The notes beneath the pieces were generated by a model. That model did not search any database, was not told where the DNA came from, and was given only the letters and a program-made list of their open reading frames with translations. This document shows positions 53,852 through 62,122 of a stretch of DNA of 62,122 nt, piece after piece (the stretch's first letter is position 1; every line of letters starts with the position of its first letter). This DNA comes from Bacteroidota bacterium. Its GTDB lineage: Bacteria > Bacteroidota > Bacteroidia > Flavobacteriales_D > Crocinitomicaceae. The stretch spans positions 1 through 62,122 of the forward strand of contig JAJRQK010000062.1 of assembly GCA_024280295.1 (NCBI GenBank), in the 5' to 3' direction. A program made the position numbers and the translations under genes.

Positions 53852-54493
53852 CTAAAGCGGACAATTGATCAATTTTGATCGGTTGTTCGTTTTTTGTTTT
53901 CTTTAAATCCTTTACCAGTTCAGGGATTGGGGCAAAAAATGAATTTATTCTAAAGGTTTGAACTCCACCTTTTTGTTTGTCTAAACTAATTCCGTCAGGA
54001 AATACAATTTTTTGCCACATTAGCTTCTGAGTTAAAGATGCTGTTTCCCAGTATAGTCTAGGGTTTAAGCAAAATTTCATTACTTTTTTGACACATTTTT
54101 GAAGGTTTGAACCCTCGATAGGGTTGGAAGCAAAATCAGAGTTTAGACTCTCTCTTTCTTTAGCCAATTCATTGTATAATTCTTGGTCAATCTTACCTAG
54201 TGCAAATCGTTTTCTGATTCCCTTAATTTCCTTTTCTACTTCTGTGATTTTGGCTTGTGCCATTAAAGCCTTTTTTCGTTGATCTTCGAAATATGAATCA
54301 TAAAATGCAAGTAGTGCTTCATTAACAAGTGGCGCATCTTGTTTATCGAGGGTGAACATTTCCAGTAGGGTGGTGAACTGTTCATGCAGTTTTTTCGCAC
54401 TCATCAAATTCTTACAGCCAGTAGTTCTGCACTTGTAATAGTATAAGCCCTTTTTTTTAACTAAAAAGCCTGTGAGTGTGTAAAATCCAGTGA

Positions 54494-54530
54494 TGTTGAC
54501 TCACCTATTCCGGGCCATGTTGACCCGTCA
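54494..54530. repeat. IS21-like left terminal repeats
   Basis: Two imperfect copies of a ~24-base unit (TGTTGACTCACC..., TGTTGACCCGTC...). They align with the inverted right-end units, including the shared core ATTCCGG followed by CATGTT. Confidence 0.65.
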
Positions 54531-54594
54531 AACTAAAGTGTCAAAAATCAAGTGTTTAATTGAATCATTTAGGGTTAAAAATAGGCATTAGTTT

Positions 54595-55331
54595 TCAATT
54601 TGTTTTTTTAGTCCTTTTTCTTCTTATAGATTCTCCGGTTAATTCTACTCTCTGAGCGTTGTGGACAAGTCGGTCCATAATGGCATCAGCGATAGTTTTT
54701 TCACTAATGATTTCGTACCATTCGTTAACGGGAAGTTGTGAAGTAAAAATAGCCGTCCCTTTTTCATGCCTATCTTCAATAATCTCAAGTAGCGCCATTC
54801 TGTTTTGCTTGCCTAGCATTTGTAAACCAAAGTCATCAAAAATGATTAAATGGTGTCTTTCGATTCGAGCGAGTTCTTTGAGATAGGGCCCATCAGCTTT
54901 CGCCATCTTAAGTTTTGCTAGGATTGTTTGTATTGAAGTAAAGCACCTTGTAACCTTCTATACAGGCTTGATGCCCTATTGCTGTTGCTAGGTAATTTTT
55001 CCCTACACCCGTGCTTCCCGTAATCAAAAAGTTCTCTGATTTTTTAATAAAATCAAACTCTGTGAGTCGATGTATACGGTCTCTATCTAGATTGCGCTCA
55101 TCCGAGAATACAAGTTTTTCCATTTTGAGCATTGTAGCGGAATCGTGCGTTTTTAATGCCTCTCTCTATTTTCCTATTCTGTCTGTCATCCCACTCTGCT
55201 TATGCTAAGTGAGCGATAAACAGGTCAATGGAGTACCCATCGACTTTCCCTGTCTCTATGGCAGCTTTAAACGCATCGTGCATTCCATAGAACTTCATGT
55301 GTTTGAGTTTGTGTAACGTTGTGTTGTTCAT
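54595..55331 (-). pseudogene. istB: IstB-like IS21 helper ATPase, disrupted
   Basis: The start MNNTTLHKLKHMKF is at 55331. An in-frame TAA at 55200-55202 interrupts IAHLA/AEWDDRQN. A frameshift near 55130 leads into MEKLVFSDERNLDRDR and the Walker A GSTGVGKNYLATA, and a second frameshift around 54910-54930 leads into MAKADGPYLKEL and IIFDDFGLQML (Walker B). The concatenated protein has the normal ~245-residue IstB length. The original element is therefore dead in this gene. Confidence 0.85.
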
Positions 55332-55353
55332 TGTTTTGGATTTATTTTAGTTA

Positions 55354-56851
55354 TTATTGATAGTAGTCTTTCCCTCTAATATTATTGTGTGAAGGGAGCT
55401 TCTCTTGTTCATTGTTATCGTGGATTCTATCCAAGCCCTTTTCAAGAATGTTCTTTACGGGCAGATATCCGTACGACTCATAATCAAGTGCTCTGGAACA
55501 AGCTCCGATTAGTCGCTCACTTCCTATTTTTTATGTAAAGACAAAATACCCATGCAGCTTTTATAGGCTTGTTTAGGGTGTCGTTTCTTTTCGATCACAC
55601 GGATGATATACAATTCAACATCTTTGTCTATAGTGGCTCCCCAGCTAATAAAACGTTGTGGTGTCCAGTCTGTCATAAACTGGTGATGAGATGCCATGTG
55701 CTCTTTAATAGTTGAGTAATTGAACTTACTTTTTATGCGAGGATGAGAAGCAATACGCTCGTATTTATAGAAGATTTCAACGGTATTGTTTGAGTAAATC
55801 AATTTGACTTTCTTTCTCATATACTGATAAGGGACACTGTAGTAATGTTTGTCTTGCTCCTAAGCAAGCATGCCCGTTCATAATCACTTTTACGATGAAT
55901 TGCTTTTTGATTTCAAAACGTTCTTATGGCAATACACCTAAAGTATGCGCCTCAATTTCATCGAATAGAGCTCTGCGAGAATAAGCTCTCCCTGTAAAGC
56001 ACGTTTTGTTATGAGCATCCAACTGTTCCTGCTACAGCCTCGTTCAAGCCCTCAAGTGAATGGAAGACCTCATTTCGAAGTGGACTATAGATCCTTGTGT
56101 AGAGAATTTTCACCATCATTTCTACTAAAGACTTATCTTTTGGTTTTCTACTTCAGGCAGGCAATACAGTAATACTATAATGATCTGAGAAGTCCAAAAA
56201 AGTATCATTGATGGTAGGCTCGTAGCGATCACTCTTGGTAACTGCTGAACGTAAATTATCTGGCTTGATCCCTTTGGGAACTCCACCAAAATAATGAAGA
56301 GCGTTCTCCACTGATTTGATGAAATCATGTTTCTTTTGACTCATTGAAGCCACGGCATACGTCAGTTGACTTCCGCCTAGGACGGCTACAAAAAACTGAA
56401 CTTGTTGCACTTCACCCGTAGATGGATCAACAAGATGCATTGTTTTACCTGTTTAATCAATAAACATCATATCTCCAGCTTTATGATCCATATGCATCGT
56501 CGGACTTACCGATGATTTGAGTTGCCAGTGTTTAAACTGTTCATAAAACGTCGATCGACCCAGACCTCCAGGGTGTTTAAGCCGATACTCTTGCCAAAGT
56601 TGCAAACGGGTTACTCCTGTTTTCTTAAGCTCCTTTTCTTCTTCGCGGAGTATCAACGTTGCCAACTCTCGATCCGAAAGGCTTTGGATTGCCTCAAACG
56701 TCAATTTTAACTTTACAAAACGACTGATATACTTTTTTACTGTATTCCGCGACAACTGTAAATAAGAACTGATGAAGCGCTTGCTCTTGCCTTCAGTATG
56801 TAGCAAAATCACTTTTCTTAATTTGTTCATAGTTATTGATGTTCCTGCCAT
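55354..56851 (-). pseudogene. istA: IstA-like IS21 transposase, disrupted
   Basis: From 56851 (MAGTSITMNKLRKVILL) through a helix-turn-helix (FISSYLQLSRNTVKKYI) the frame ends at TAA 56453-56455 right after DMMFID, inside the DDE catalytic core. It resumes as TGKTMHLVDPSTGEV, then meets a TGA after VLPA (likely from CGA), a frameshift before NKTCFTGRAYS-like sequence, and another near 55520, and ends with LPSHNNIRGKDYYQ at 55354. At least four lesions; the full-length size of about 500 residues is normal for IstA. Confidence 0.85.
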
Positions 56852-56918
56852 AAAACGCTGTTTTTTTTATAGCGCATACGGTAATACAATAACTCAACTA
56901 AAACAAGCGCTTTTGAGA

Positions 56919-56997
56919 GGGTCACTTTAAGCTGGAATCGGTGGGTTAACATGAACCGGATTCAGTGGGGTCACGATCTTTCGGATTGGGCGGGTCA
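56919..56997. repeat. IS21-like right terminal repeats
   Basis: Read inward from 56997 on the minus strand there are three ~24-base units starting TGACCCGCC, TGACCCCAC and TTAACCCACC, then another TGACCC, each with an ATTCC/ATCCG core. Such repeated transposase sites are usual in IS21 elements. Confidence 0.65.
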
Positions 56998-57000
56998 GTA

Positions 57001-57183
57001 TGCTTGGATTCTACAGTCAGGAAACACTTTCCTAATATACGAATAATTGGAAATTCAACTAACGATGATGATTATGTCCGTGAATTGATGATAGATTCAG
57101 GTGTAGATGCTTTTTTATCCAAGCAAAGTGATCCAGAAGAGTACGCAAAGATCATTAAATCTCTTTGGGCTGATAAAATTTAG
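57001..57183 (+). pseudogene. Response regulator receiver domain, C-terminal fragment
   Basis: The last ~60 residues of a receiver domain: FPNIRIIGNSTNDDDYVREL, then GVDAFLSKQSDPEEYAKII with the conserved Lys of receiver domains. The phospho-acceptor Asp half is absent; upstream sequence belongs to the IS21-like end. This is a truncated remnant with no evident start. Confidence 0.65.
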
Positions 57184-57320
57184 TCCATTAGAATTCGATT
57201 GAAACTTAATGAAGCTAGTTGAATATTGGATTATTTATTCCACACTAAATTAGTTACTAATAAATGCAAAACTCCTATATTTAAAGGAACTTATGATGTT
57301 AATTTAACCTGAGTTCGATT

Positions 57321-59366
57321 CTAATTGTCAATATCCGACAATGATTTTTCTCCTCTAAATAAATATAATTCTAACAACCTGATGAACTCATCACCGAGGT
57401 TGCTATTAGTGAAAACTACGTACCCGATTTTTTTTGTAGGCATAAATCCATACTTACAGTCAAAATCTCCGTTATTTCCGCCGTGCATTATCATTTTTCC
57501 TTCTGGTAGATACCCAATAAAAAAGCCATGTGAAATACCTTGTTTAATTTTAACATCATACAATTTTTTACTGTCTGATATTATTTGATGAGGTTCATAG
57601 ATTAATTCATAAGATTCAGGGGACAAATATTTTTCATTTAATAAACCAAGAACAAATTTTGAGAAATCATTTGCATTCGTCATTAAACTTGAAGCAGGGC
57701 TATCGACACCTTTGAATTTGTCTTTAAAATTTGGGAGCTTATGATAATGCCCAAGGCTGATTTTTGATTCTAAACTATCCGAATAAGAAAAATCAGTGCT
57801 AGTCATGTTGAAAGAACTAGCAATTTCTTCTTCAAATAATTGTGATAACGATTTTTCCGTAATGTGTTCAACAACTCTACCTAAATAATTGAAGGCTTCT
57901 CCAGAATACTTGAAATCAGAACCTGGTTCGAATTCTAAGTCTGCTTTGTTGTCAGATAGATAACCTGCATAAGCACCCACAGGCCAATTATCTAAGCCTG
58001 TTTGATGATTTAAAACATGACGGGCAGTTATTTTTTGATAATTATCATTGTGCTCTATATTAGGAAAGCGCAAATAATTATAAAGTGGTTTGTCTAAATC
58101 TAGATCTCCTTTTTCAGCAAGTTTCAGAGCCATTAACGCAAATACGGTTTTGGTAATGGATGCACCTTCAAATAGAGTGCTTTTGTTTAAACTTTCATTC
58201 GTTAACGTATTTTTTACTCCAAAAACACTATTGTAAACAATTTTATTATCATGTATTAAAGCTAAAGATACTCCAGGGATTTCATAATAATCCATCATTA
58301 TTTTCACAAAGTCATCGATTTTCTGTTGATCAAATGATTCTTGGAATAAAACGCCTTGTTCTTCAAAAAGACCTAATGGAAGTTGCTTCAAATGCAGACG
58401 TACATTTGTTATTGTGGTGTCATTCGGTTTTATTGTAAAATACTTATTGCTAGCTAAGTCAATTTTTCTACTTTTTTGCTTAAAACCCGATGAATACAAT
58501 GGTGATGTTAGCACAATTTCAGGTTTCATTTCGTAATGTCCTTTTGGAAGTTTTATTTCATAGTGTCCTAAAGAATCAACATTCGCTCGAATCCAAAAAG
58601 TTGGATTTTCTACTGAAGTAATAACAATTGATTTTACATTATTGAAAGAAGTATCTAACTCATCTATTTTACCTTCCAAATATCCAAGATTTGATTGGTT
58701 TTCCACTAAAACTAATTCTCCCAATCTAGTTGAGTTAGCACTTTTGCTTGTCCCATTTTTCCAAGTTAACCATTCTTCCTCTTCCTTAGAATCGATATCT
58801 GCAACGATTAAATCAAAGCCTATCACACTGTTCAATTTGAAATCATCTCTAAGAAATATTTCGCACTCGTAGATAGTTGAATTTTTTGCTTGAGTTATTT
58901 TATAATCAATATCTTTCCAACTTATATTGGTGGTATATGGGCTCCAATAAGTTGATACATTTCCGGAGTAATCTGTATATTTTGAACTGATTTGAAATAA
59001 GTTTCGACTACTTCCAAATTGACTATGCGTTAAATCAAGGTATAGATACAAATTATCTACAAAATCAATTATATTTTCTTCGTCCTCGATTACGACATCA
59101 TCATCATTAACTTCTACGGCTAAATAAATAGATTTCCTTTCCTTATTAAGGGCAATCCTAAAATGAGCCGATAAATCATTTTCAACTTCTATTAAATTTT
59201 CAAATCCAATATTACTAATAGGATAATACTCCGTTTTCTTTGGCCAATCATCTAATTTGCCATCTATGACAATATTCTCTGTATGATAAGCAAACGCGGG
59301 TTCGTAACTTTGACAATACGCAACTATTGGGGCAATAAATAATACAGCTAAAATTTGTTTTTTCAT
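57321..59366 (-). CDS. Secreted serine hydrolase: CBM9-like N-terminal domain plus beta-lactamase-fold domain
   Basis: 681 residues with a signal peptide (KKQILAVLFIAPIVAYCQ). Residues ~20-215 resemble a family 9 carbohydrate-binding-like domain (IDGKLDDWPKKTEYY, WLTWKNGTSK). A linker of Ig-like strands follows, then a beta-lactamase class C/PBP-fold domain (~345-670) with S403-I-T-K406, a Y-S-G motif (FKYSGEAFNYLG; the usual Asn of YxN is absent) and HGGNNG. It is likely an esterase or D-amino peptidase rather than a beta-lactamase. It overlaps the C45 gene by 4 bp. Confidence 0.85.
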   Translation of the reverse strand: MKKQILAVLFIAPIVAYCQSYEPAFAYHTENIVIDGKLDDWPKKTEYYPISNIGFENLIEVENDLSAHFRIALNKERKSIYLAVEVNDDDVVIEDEENIIDFVDNLYLYLDLTHSQFGSSRNLFQISSKYTDYSGNVSTYWSPYTTNISWKDIDYKITQAKNSTIYECEIFLRDDFKLNSVIGFDLIVADIDSKEEEEWLTWKNGTSKSANSTRLGELVLVENQSNLGYLEGKIDELDTSFNNVKSIVITSVENPTFWIRANVDSLGHYEIKLPKGHYEMKPEIVLTSPLYSSGFKQKSRKIDLASNKYFTIKPNDTTITNVRLHLKQLPLGLFEEQGVLFQESFDQQKIDDFVKIMMDYYEIPGVSLALIHDNKIVYNSVFGVKNTLTNESLNKSTLFEGASITKTVFALMALKLAEKGDLDLDKPLYNYLRFPNIEHNDNYQKITARHVLNHQTGLDNWPVGAYAGYLSDNKADLEFEPGSDFKYSGEAFNYLGRVVEHITEKSLSQLFEEEIASSFNMTSTDFSYSDSLESKISLGHYHKLPNFKDKFKGVDSPASSLMTNANDFSKFVLGLLNEKYLSPESYELIYEPHQIISDSKKLYDVKIKQGISHGFFIGYLPEGKMIMHGGNNGDFDCKYGFMPTKKIGYVVFTNSNLGDEFIRLLELYLFRGEKSLSDIDN

Positions 59367-60439
59367 AATTTTATTATGTTGATTTTATCACTCTTTTTGG
59401 GATTGATGAAACTAATATTTGGGGTTTCACTGTTTTTAAAACTTACAATAAATCGTAAGTATGTTTCACTATTACTTATTGGTTCTGAGCTAAAAATTGT
59501 TTGAATTACTTCTTTTGTAATCTTATTAATTGATGTTATTGAATCCAGCATATTAAACCTTTGACAACTTGGAAATGAATAATCAGAGTAGTTATAATCT
59601 GTGTTGATTAGCGGGAAGTTTGTATGATAAATCATTCCGTTTTCAGGTTCATACTTACACGTTTCATTTTTGGATATTTCAAAACCAATAAGCCTATTTT
59701 CACTTGCAATTATTACGTTTTGAGGTATTGCCAATGGGGTTTCGCTAAAGAAAGTATCAATGGTTTTATCGCTCTTTAAAGTCAATAATTTTCTAATCGC
59801 GAAAGGAAGAGGTAATCCACGAGTATTCATTTTTAGCATTGGCAATGAATTACAACTTACTGCATTGTACCGCGAAATACCACTCAAGGCAACCAAACCA
59901 GGTAACGTGAAAACTAAATAATTTTCATGTTTTAAAATTACTGGCTTATTATTGCCATGTAAAAACAAAGGTAAGTCTTGATTGTAAAATAGGATTCTTT
60001 CATCTTTCAGTTCAATTCCAAAATTTGAACAACTCTCAATTGGCTTGTTCTTGTAGTTATAGATCTCTTCACCAAGATTATAGCACATTAACAATTTCTC
60101 ATCAACACCTGCACCTTTTGCGATGCCTTTTACTTCCTCTATTAATTCAGGGCAATGAGTCTTTATAGTACTTATGAAGTTTGTTTTAGTGTAAACAAGA
60201 TCAATCATTTCTTCAGTAGAAAGTGAAAGTTCCGTTTTCATATTTTCTTTCCAAGTAGCTAAATTAGATTTGATTTCTTTTCTCAATAATTCACCATGAT
60301 GAAATCCATTATTATAGTGGTTTCCGTTTTGCTGAATTAGAATATAGTCTTCATTGTTCACATTAACTTTTTCCAAAGAACAATTTGAAAGTGTTACAGT
60401 AAGTAAGAATGTGAAACAGATTTTAAGAACGAGTCTCAT
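59363..60439 (-). CDS. C45 family autoproteolytic acyltransferase/hydrolase lipoprotein
   Basis: 358 residues with a lipoprotein leader (RLVLKICFTFLLTVTLSNC). The N-terminal half matches the acyl-CoA:6-aminopenicillanate acyltransferase family (NGFHHGELLRKEIKSNL, EVKGIAKGAGVDEKLL), with the likely nucleophile Cys in ESCSNFGI, where the chain is cut in this Ntn-hydrolase family; the usual Gly before Cys is Ser here. FNQDLPLFLHG-type residues follow (YNQDLP). The substrate is unknown: an N-acyl amide, peptide or lactone. It is translationally coupled to the downstream hydrolase gene. Confidence 0.8.
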   Translation of the reverse strand: MRLVLKICFTFLLTVTLSNCSLEKVNVNNEDYILIQQNGNHYNNGFHHGELLRKEIKSNLATWKENMKTELSLSTEEMIDLVYTKTNFISTIKTHCPELIEEVKGIAKGAGVDEKLLMCYNLGEEIYNYKNKPIESCSNFGIELKDERILFYNQDLPLFLHGNNKPVILKHENYLVFTLPGLVALSGISRYNAVSCNSLPMLKMNTRGLPLPFAIRKLLTLKSDKTIDTFFSETPLAIPQNVIIASENRLIGFEISKNETCKYEPENGMIYHTNFPLINTDYNYSDYSFPSCQRFNMLDSITSINKITKEVIQTIFSSEPISNSETYLRFIVSFKNSETPNISFINPKKSDKINIIKL

Positions 60440-60645
60440 TTTTTTTTGAAATTATTTTTTTTCGGAAATCATGCTTGATTAAACCTATGGTGTTGAATAT
60501 AGAACATCTTTGAAGTAAAAAGCACGACGGTTTTCCAATCCGTACTTTTAATTTTCCGAAAGGATAAACTATTTAGTGACTTCTTGTTATTCAAAAATAG
60601 ATGTGACCACCATAATCAATATACAGTCATCTAAACTTTGAGAAA

Positions 60646-62122
60646 TCAAATCATTTTTTCACCTGCAATGATTTCTTTTAAATCGTCTATTACTTTTGAT
60701 GCTCCTGTTATTCCGTTGTCATCCTTATTGGATAATACTATTATGGTATAATCTGAACCTAGGAAATCTATTAATTCACACCTTACTCCATACCAACCGC
60801 CACTATGACCAATGATTCGTTCGTTATATCTTTGATCAATATCGATTCCATATCCCAGGTGAGTATTATAACCTTTTACTTTTGGTGAAATCATTAAACC
60901 AGTGGTTTCTTTAGTTAGTAGCTTATATCCTCTCAATGCCTTTGAAAATTGAAATAAATCATCAATAGTTGAATAATAAAATCCTGCGGGGGAAGTTTTT
61001 GATAAGTAATAATCGTTTCGTTTTAAGACGTTACTCTCTCCCCAAAATGATGTATAACTACTCGCTTTGTTTGGTATAATTGACTCTAATTCAAAGTCAA
61101 TTGTATTATTCATGGCTAAAGGGTCTAGTATGTTTTTTTGTATATAATCATAGTAGTTCATCGCAGATACTTTTTCAATAATTAGTCCCAATAAGATATA
61201 TCCACTTGCACTATATTGATAGTTGAACCCTGGGGAAGATTCTAATGTGTCTTCAGAAAAATAGTGTGACAGTTCATCTAGGTTGTTAAAACTAAAAGAC
61301 GTGTTGTTTTCTGTGTAAAACTGTTTTAACCCTGAGGTATGTGTCAGCAACTGATGAACCGTAACTGAGTCTCTCACTGATTTATTTGGATACTTAGGTA
61401 AGTATGTTCCAACTGTCTTTTCCAAATCAATCTTACCATTTTCTACCAATTGTAATGTTGCAACAGAGGTAAGCATTTTAGTGATGGATGCAATATTAAA
61501 TTTGGTGTCAGTTTTATTTTCTGATTGATGTTCAATACTTGCCAATACATAGGCTTTTTTCGTTAGAATCGAATCATGGTGTGCTATTAATAGTGTTCCT
61601 GAAAAATCTTCAAGATGGTCTAAATAGTTTTTTATCTCTTGTTCATTTTTATGAGGTTTTATAATCTGTTGCTTTAGTATTTTTGAAATGCCATCTAATA
61701 CATCTCTCCTTAATATTCTTTTATCTCTTTCTAAGATATATACAGAGACAGATGTTTTTAGACTAGGGAAATACATTACAACGGTACTCCAAAACCCACC
61801 ATGACCAAAAGCGTTTAAACCGTGATAATAATCTTGAGATAACCCCAAATAATAGGAATATAGCTCTGTCTCTTTGGTTCTAATTTCGGTGAAAATAGAG
61901 TCTCTAATGTTTGCATCTTTAACAATATCCCCATTGAAAAAATGATAAGAAAATTTCGCTAAATCTTTTGTAGTTGATGCTATACCACCACCTCCATATA
62001 AATCCCAAGAAATGTCTATATCCTGTGAATCCCAATTTCTGGAACTCAAGTATTGGTGAACTAGTGGTTTGGTGTTTTTGGGAGTTGGTTCAAGTGTGGG
62101 AAACCAAGTGTTATTTAAGCCT
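60646..62122 (-). CDS. Tandem beta-lactamase-fold serine hydrolase (N-terminus beyond the window)
   Basis: The frame is open to the window end. The visible ~490 residues hold the end of one beta-lactamase-fold domain (GGGGIASTTKDLAKFSYHF, FGHGGFWS) and a complete second one: F-N-I-A-S-I-T-K (SxxK), LLTHTSGLKQF, Y-S-A (YQYSASGYILLG; Asn of YxN replaced by Ala) and GHSGGWYGV (HxG). It would be a serine esterase, peptidase or amidase. About 207 bp separate it from the C45 gene; I see no terminator there. Confidence 0.8.
   Translation of the reverse strand, partial: GLNNTWFPTLEPTPKNTKPLVHQYLSSRNWDSQDIDISWDLYGGGGIASTTKDLAKFSYHFFNGDIVKDANIRDSIFTEIRTKETELYSYYLGLSQDYYHGLNAFGHGGFWSTVVMYFPSLKTSVSVYILERDKRILRRDVLDGISKILKQQIIKPHKNEQEIKNYLDHLEDFSGTLLIAHHDSILTKKAYVLASIEHQSENKTDTKFNIASITKMLTSVATLQLVENGKIDLEKTVGTYLPKYPNKSVRDSVTVHQLLTHTSGLKQFYTENNTSFSFNNLDELSHYFSEDTLESSPGFNYQYSASGYILLGLIIEKVSAMNYYDYIQKNILDPLAMNNTIDFELESIIPNKASSYTSFWGESNVLKRNDYYLSKTSPAGFYYSTIDDLFQFSKALRGYKLLTKETTGLMISPKVKGYNTHLGYGIDIDQRYNERIIGHSGGWYGVRCELIDFLGSDYTIIVLSNKDDNGITGASKVIDDLKEIIAGEKMI

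Larger units (their letters stand above)
53664..54490 (-). pseudogene. Serine site-specific recombinase, C-terminal fragment
   Basis: The readable frame starts next to the IS21-like end with the zinc beta-ribbon (LYYYKCRTTGCKN) and continues into the coiled coil (ALMAQAKITEVEKEIKGIRKRF) of a large serine recombinase. The catalytic resolvase domain is missing, so it is a remnant cut by the insertion. Its 3' part runs without a stop through the antisense of the tRNA-Arg gene (53778-53851) to 53664; the true end of the ancestral protein is probably near 53855. Such recombinases integrate mobile elements, here probably at the tRNA. Confidence 0.75.
54494..56997 (-). mobile_element. Degenerate IS21-family insertion sequence
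   Basis: About 2.5 kb containing istA and istB remnants in the normal order on the minus strand, flanked by related multi-copy terminal repeats beginning TGTTGACTCACC (left) and, inverted, TGACCCGCCC (right). Both genes carry stops and frameshifts, so the element cannot move by itself. No target-site duplication is visible (left flank ends ATCCAGTGA, right begins GTATGCTTG), and the flanks belong to different genes. Confidence 0.85.

Noticed and set aside
57321-62122. Antibiotic-resistance beta-lactamases
   Set aside because: SxxK is present but the YxN Asn is missing, and the CBM9-like and tandem architectures point to other serine hydrolases; resistance cannot be claimed from this sequence.

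Overview
The window reads as a chromosomal segment of a Bacteroidota bacterium, most likely a member of the Flavobacteriales. The evidence is an alternative complex III/cytochrome oxidase operon, type IX secretion (T9SS) C-terminal sorting domains, a PorZ-like T9SS component next to recO, a hybrid two-component/AraC regulator, and many -7 boxes of the Bacteroidota type TAnnTTTG with no obvious Shine-Dalgarno sites. The DNA is AT-rich throughout and looks still more AT-rich after about 57 kb. A finer placement (Crocinitomicaceae/Fluviicola-like) is only a guess.

Layout: 1-9.4 kb is a respiratory operon (actB fragment, actC, actD, actE, actF, coxB, coxA) closed by a strong terminator. 9.4-12 kb holds ruvB, a transglutaminase-like small protein and queG. 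12.1-15.3 kb is a DUF1800/DUF1501 pair, followed by a structured intergenic element and a convergent acyl-CoA carboxylase gene. 17.1-18.9 kb holds an anomalous GC-rich intergenic segment, an L,D-transpeptidase lipoprotein and a family 2 glycosyltransferase. 18.9-25.9 kb is a leftward operon SpoIIM-like, DUF4129, DUF4350, MoxR, DUF58. 26.3-27.8 kb is an ECF sigma factor with a probable anti-sigma factor. 28-33.5 kb is a leftward operon of an S74 self-cleaving fibre-like protein and a T9SS cargo, facing a hybrid sensor kinase/AraC regulator across a region with a 21-bp-phased direct repeat.

33.5-53.6 kb is mostly housekeeping: pgk, xseA, xseB, a membrane glycosyltransferase, lipoproteins, SCO1, an M42 peptidase, a HerA-like ATPase, an EEP-family lipoprotein, PPK2, gatC, a DUF2341/PKD secreted protein, plsC-like, trpS, a peptide-type solute-binding lipoprotein, recO and porZ.

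53.6-57.2 kb is a decayed mobile region. It contains a tRNA-Arg(TCG) gene with an unusual A19/U56 combination, a truncated serine recombinase whose frame runs through the antisense of that tRNA, a degenerate IS21-family element with broken istA and istB, and a response-regulator fragment. To its right, 57.3-62.1 kb carries an accessory leftward cluster: a tandem beta-lactamase-fold hydrolase (cut by the window edge), a C45 penicillin-acyltransferase-like lipoprotein, and a CBM9-like/beta-lactamase-fold hydrolase. The two best candidates for poorly described biology are this hydrolase cluster and the phased-repeat-controlled S74/T9SS surface operon.
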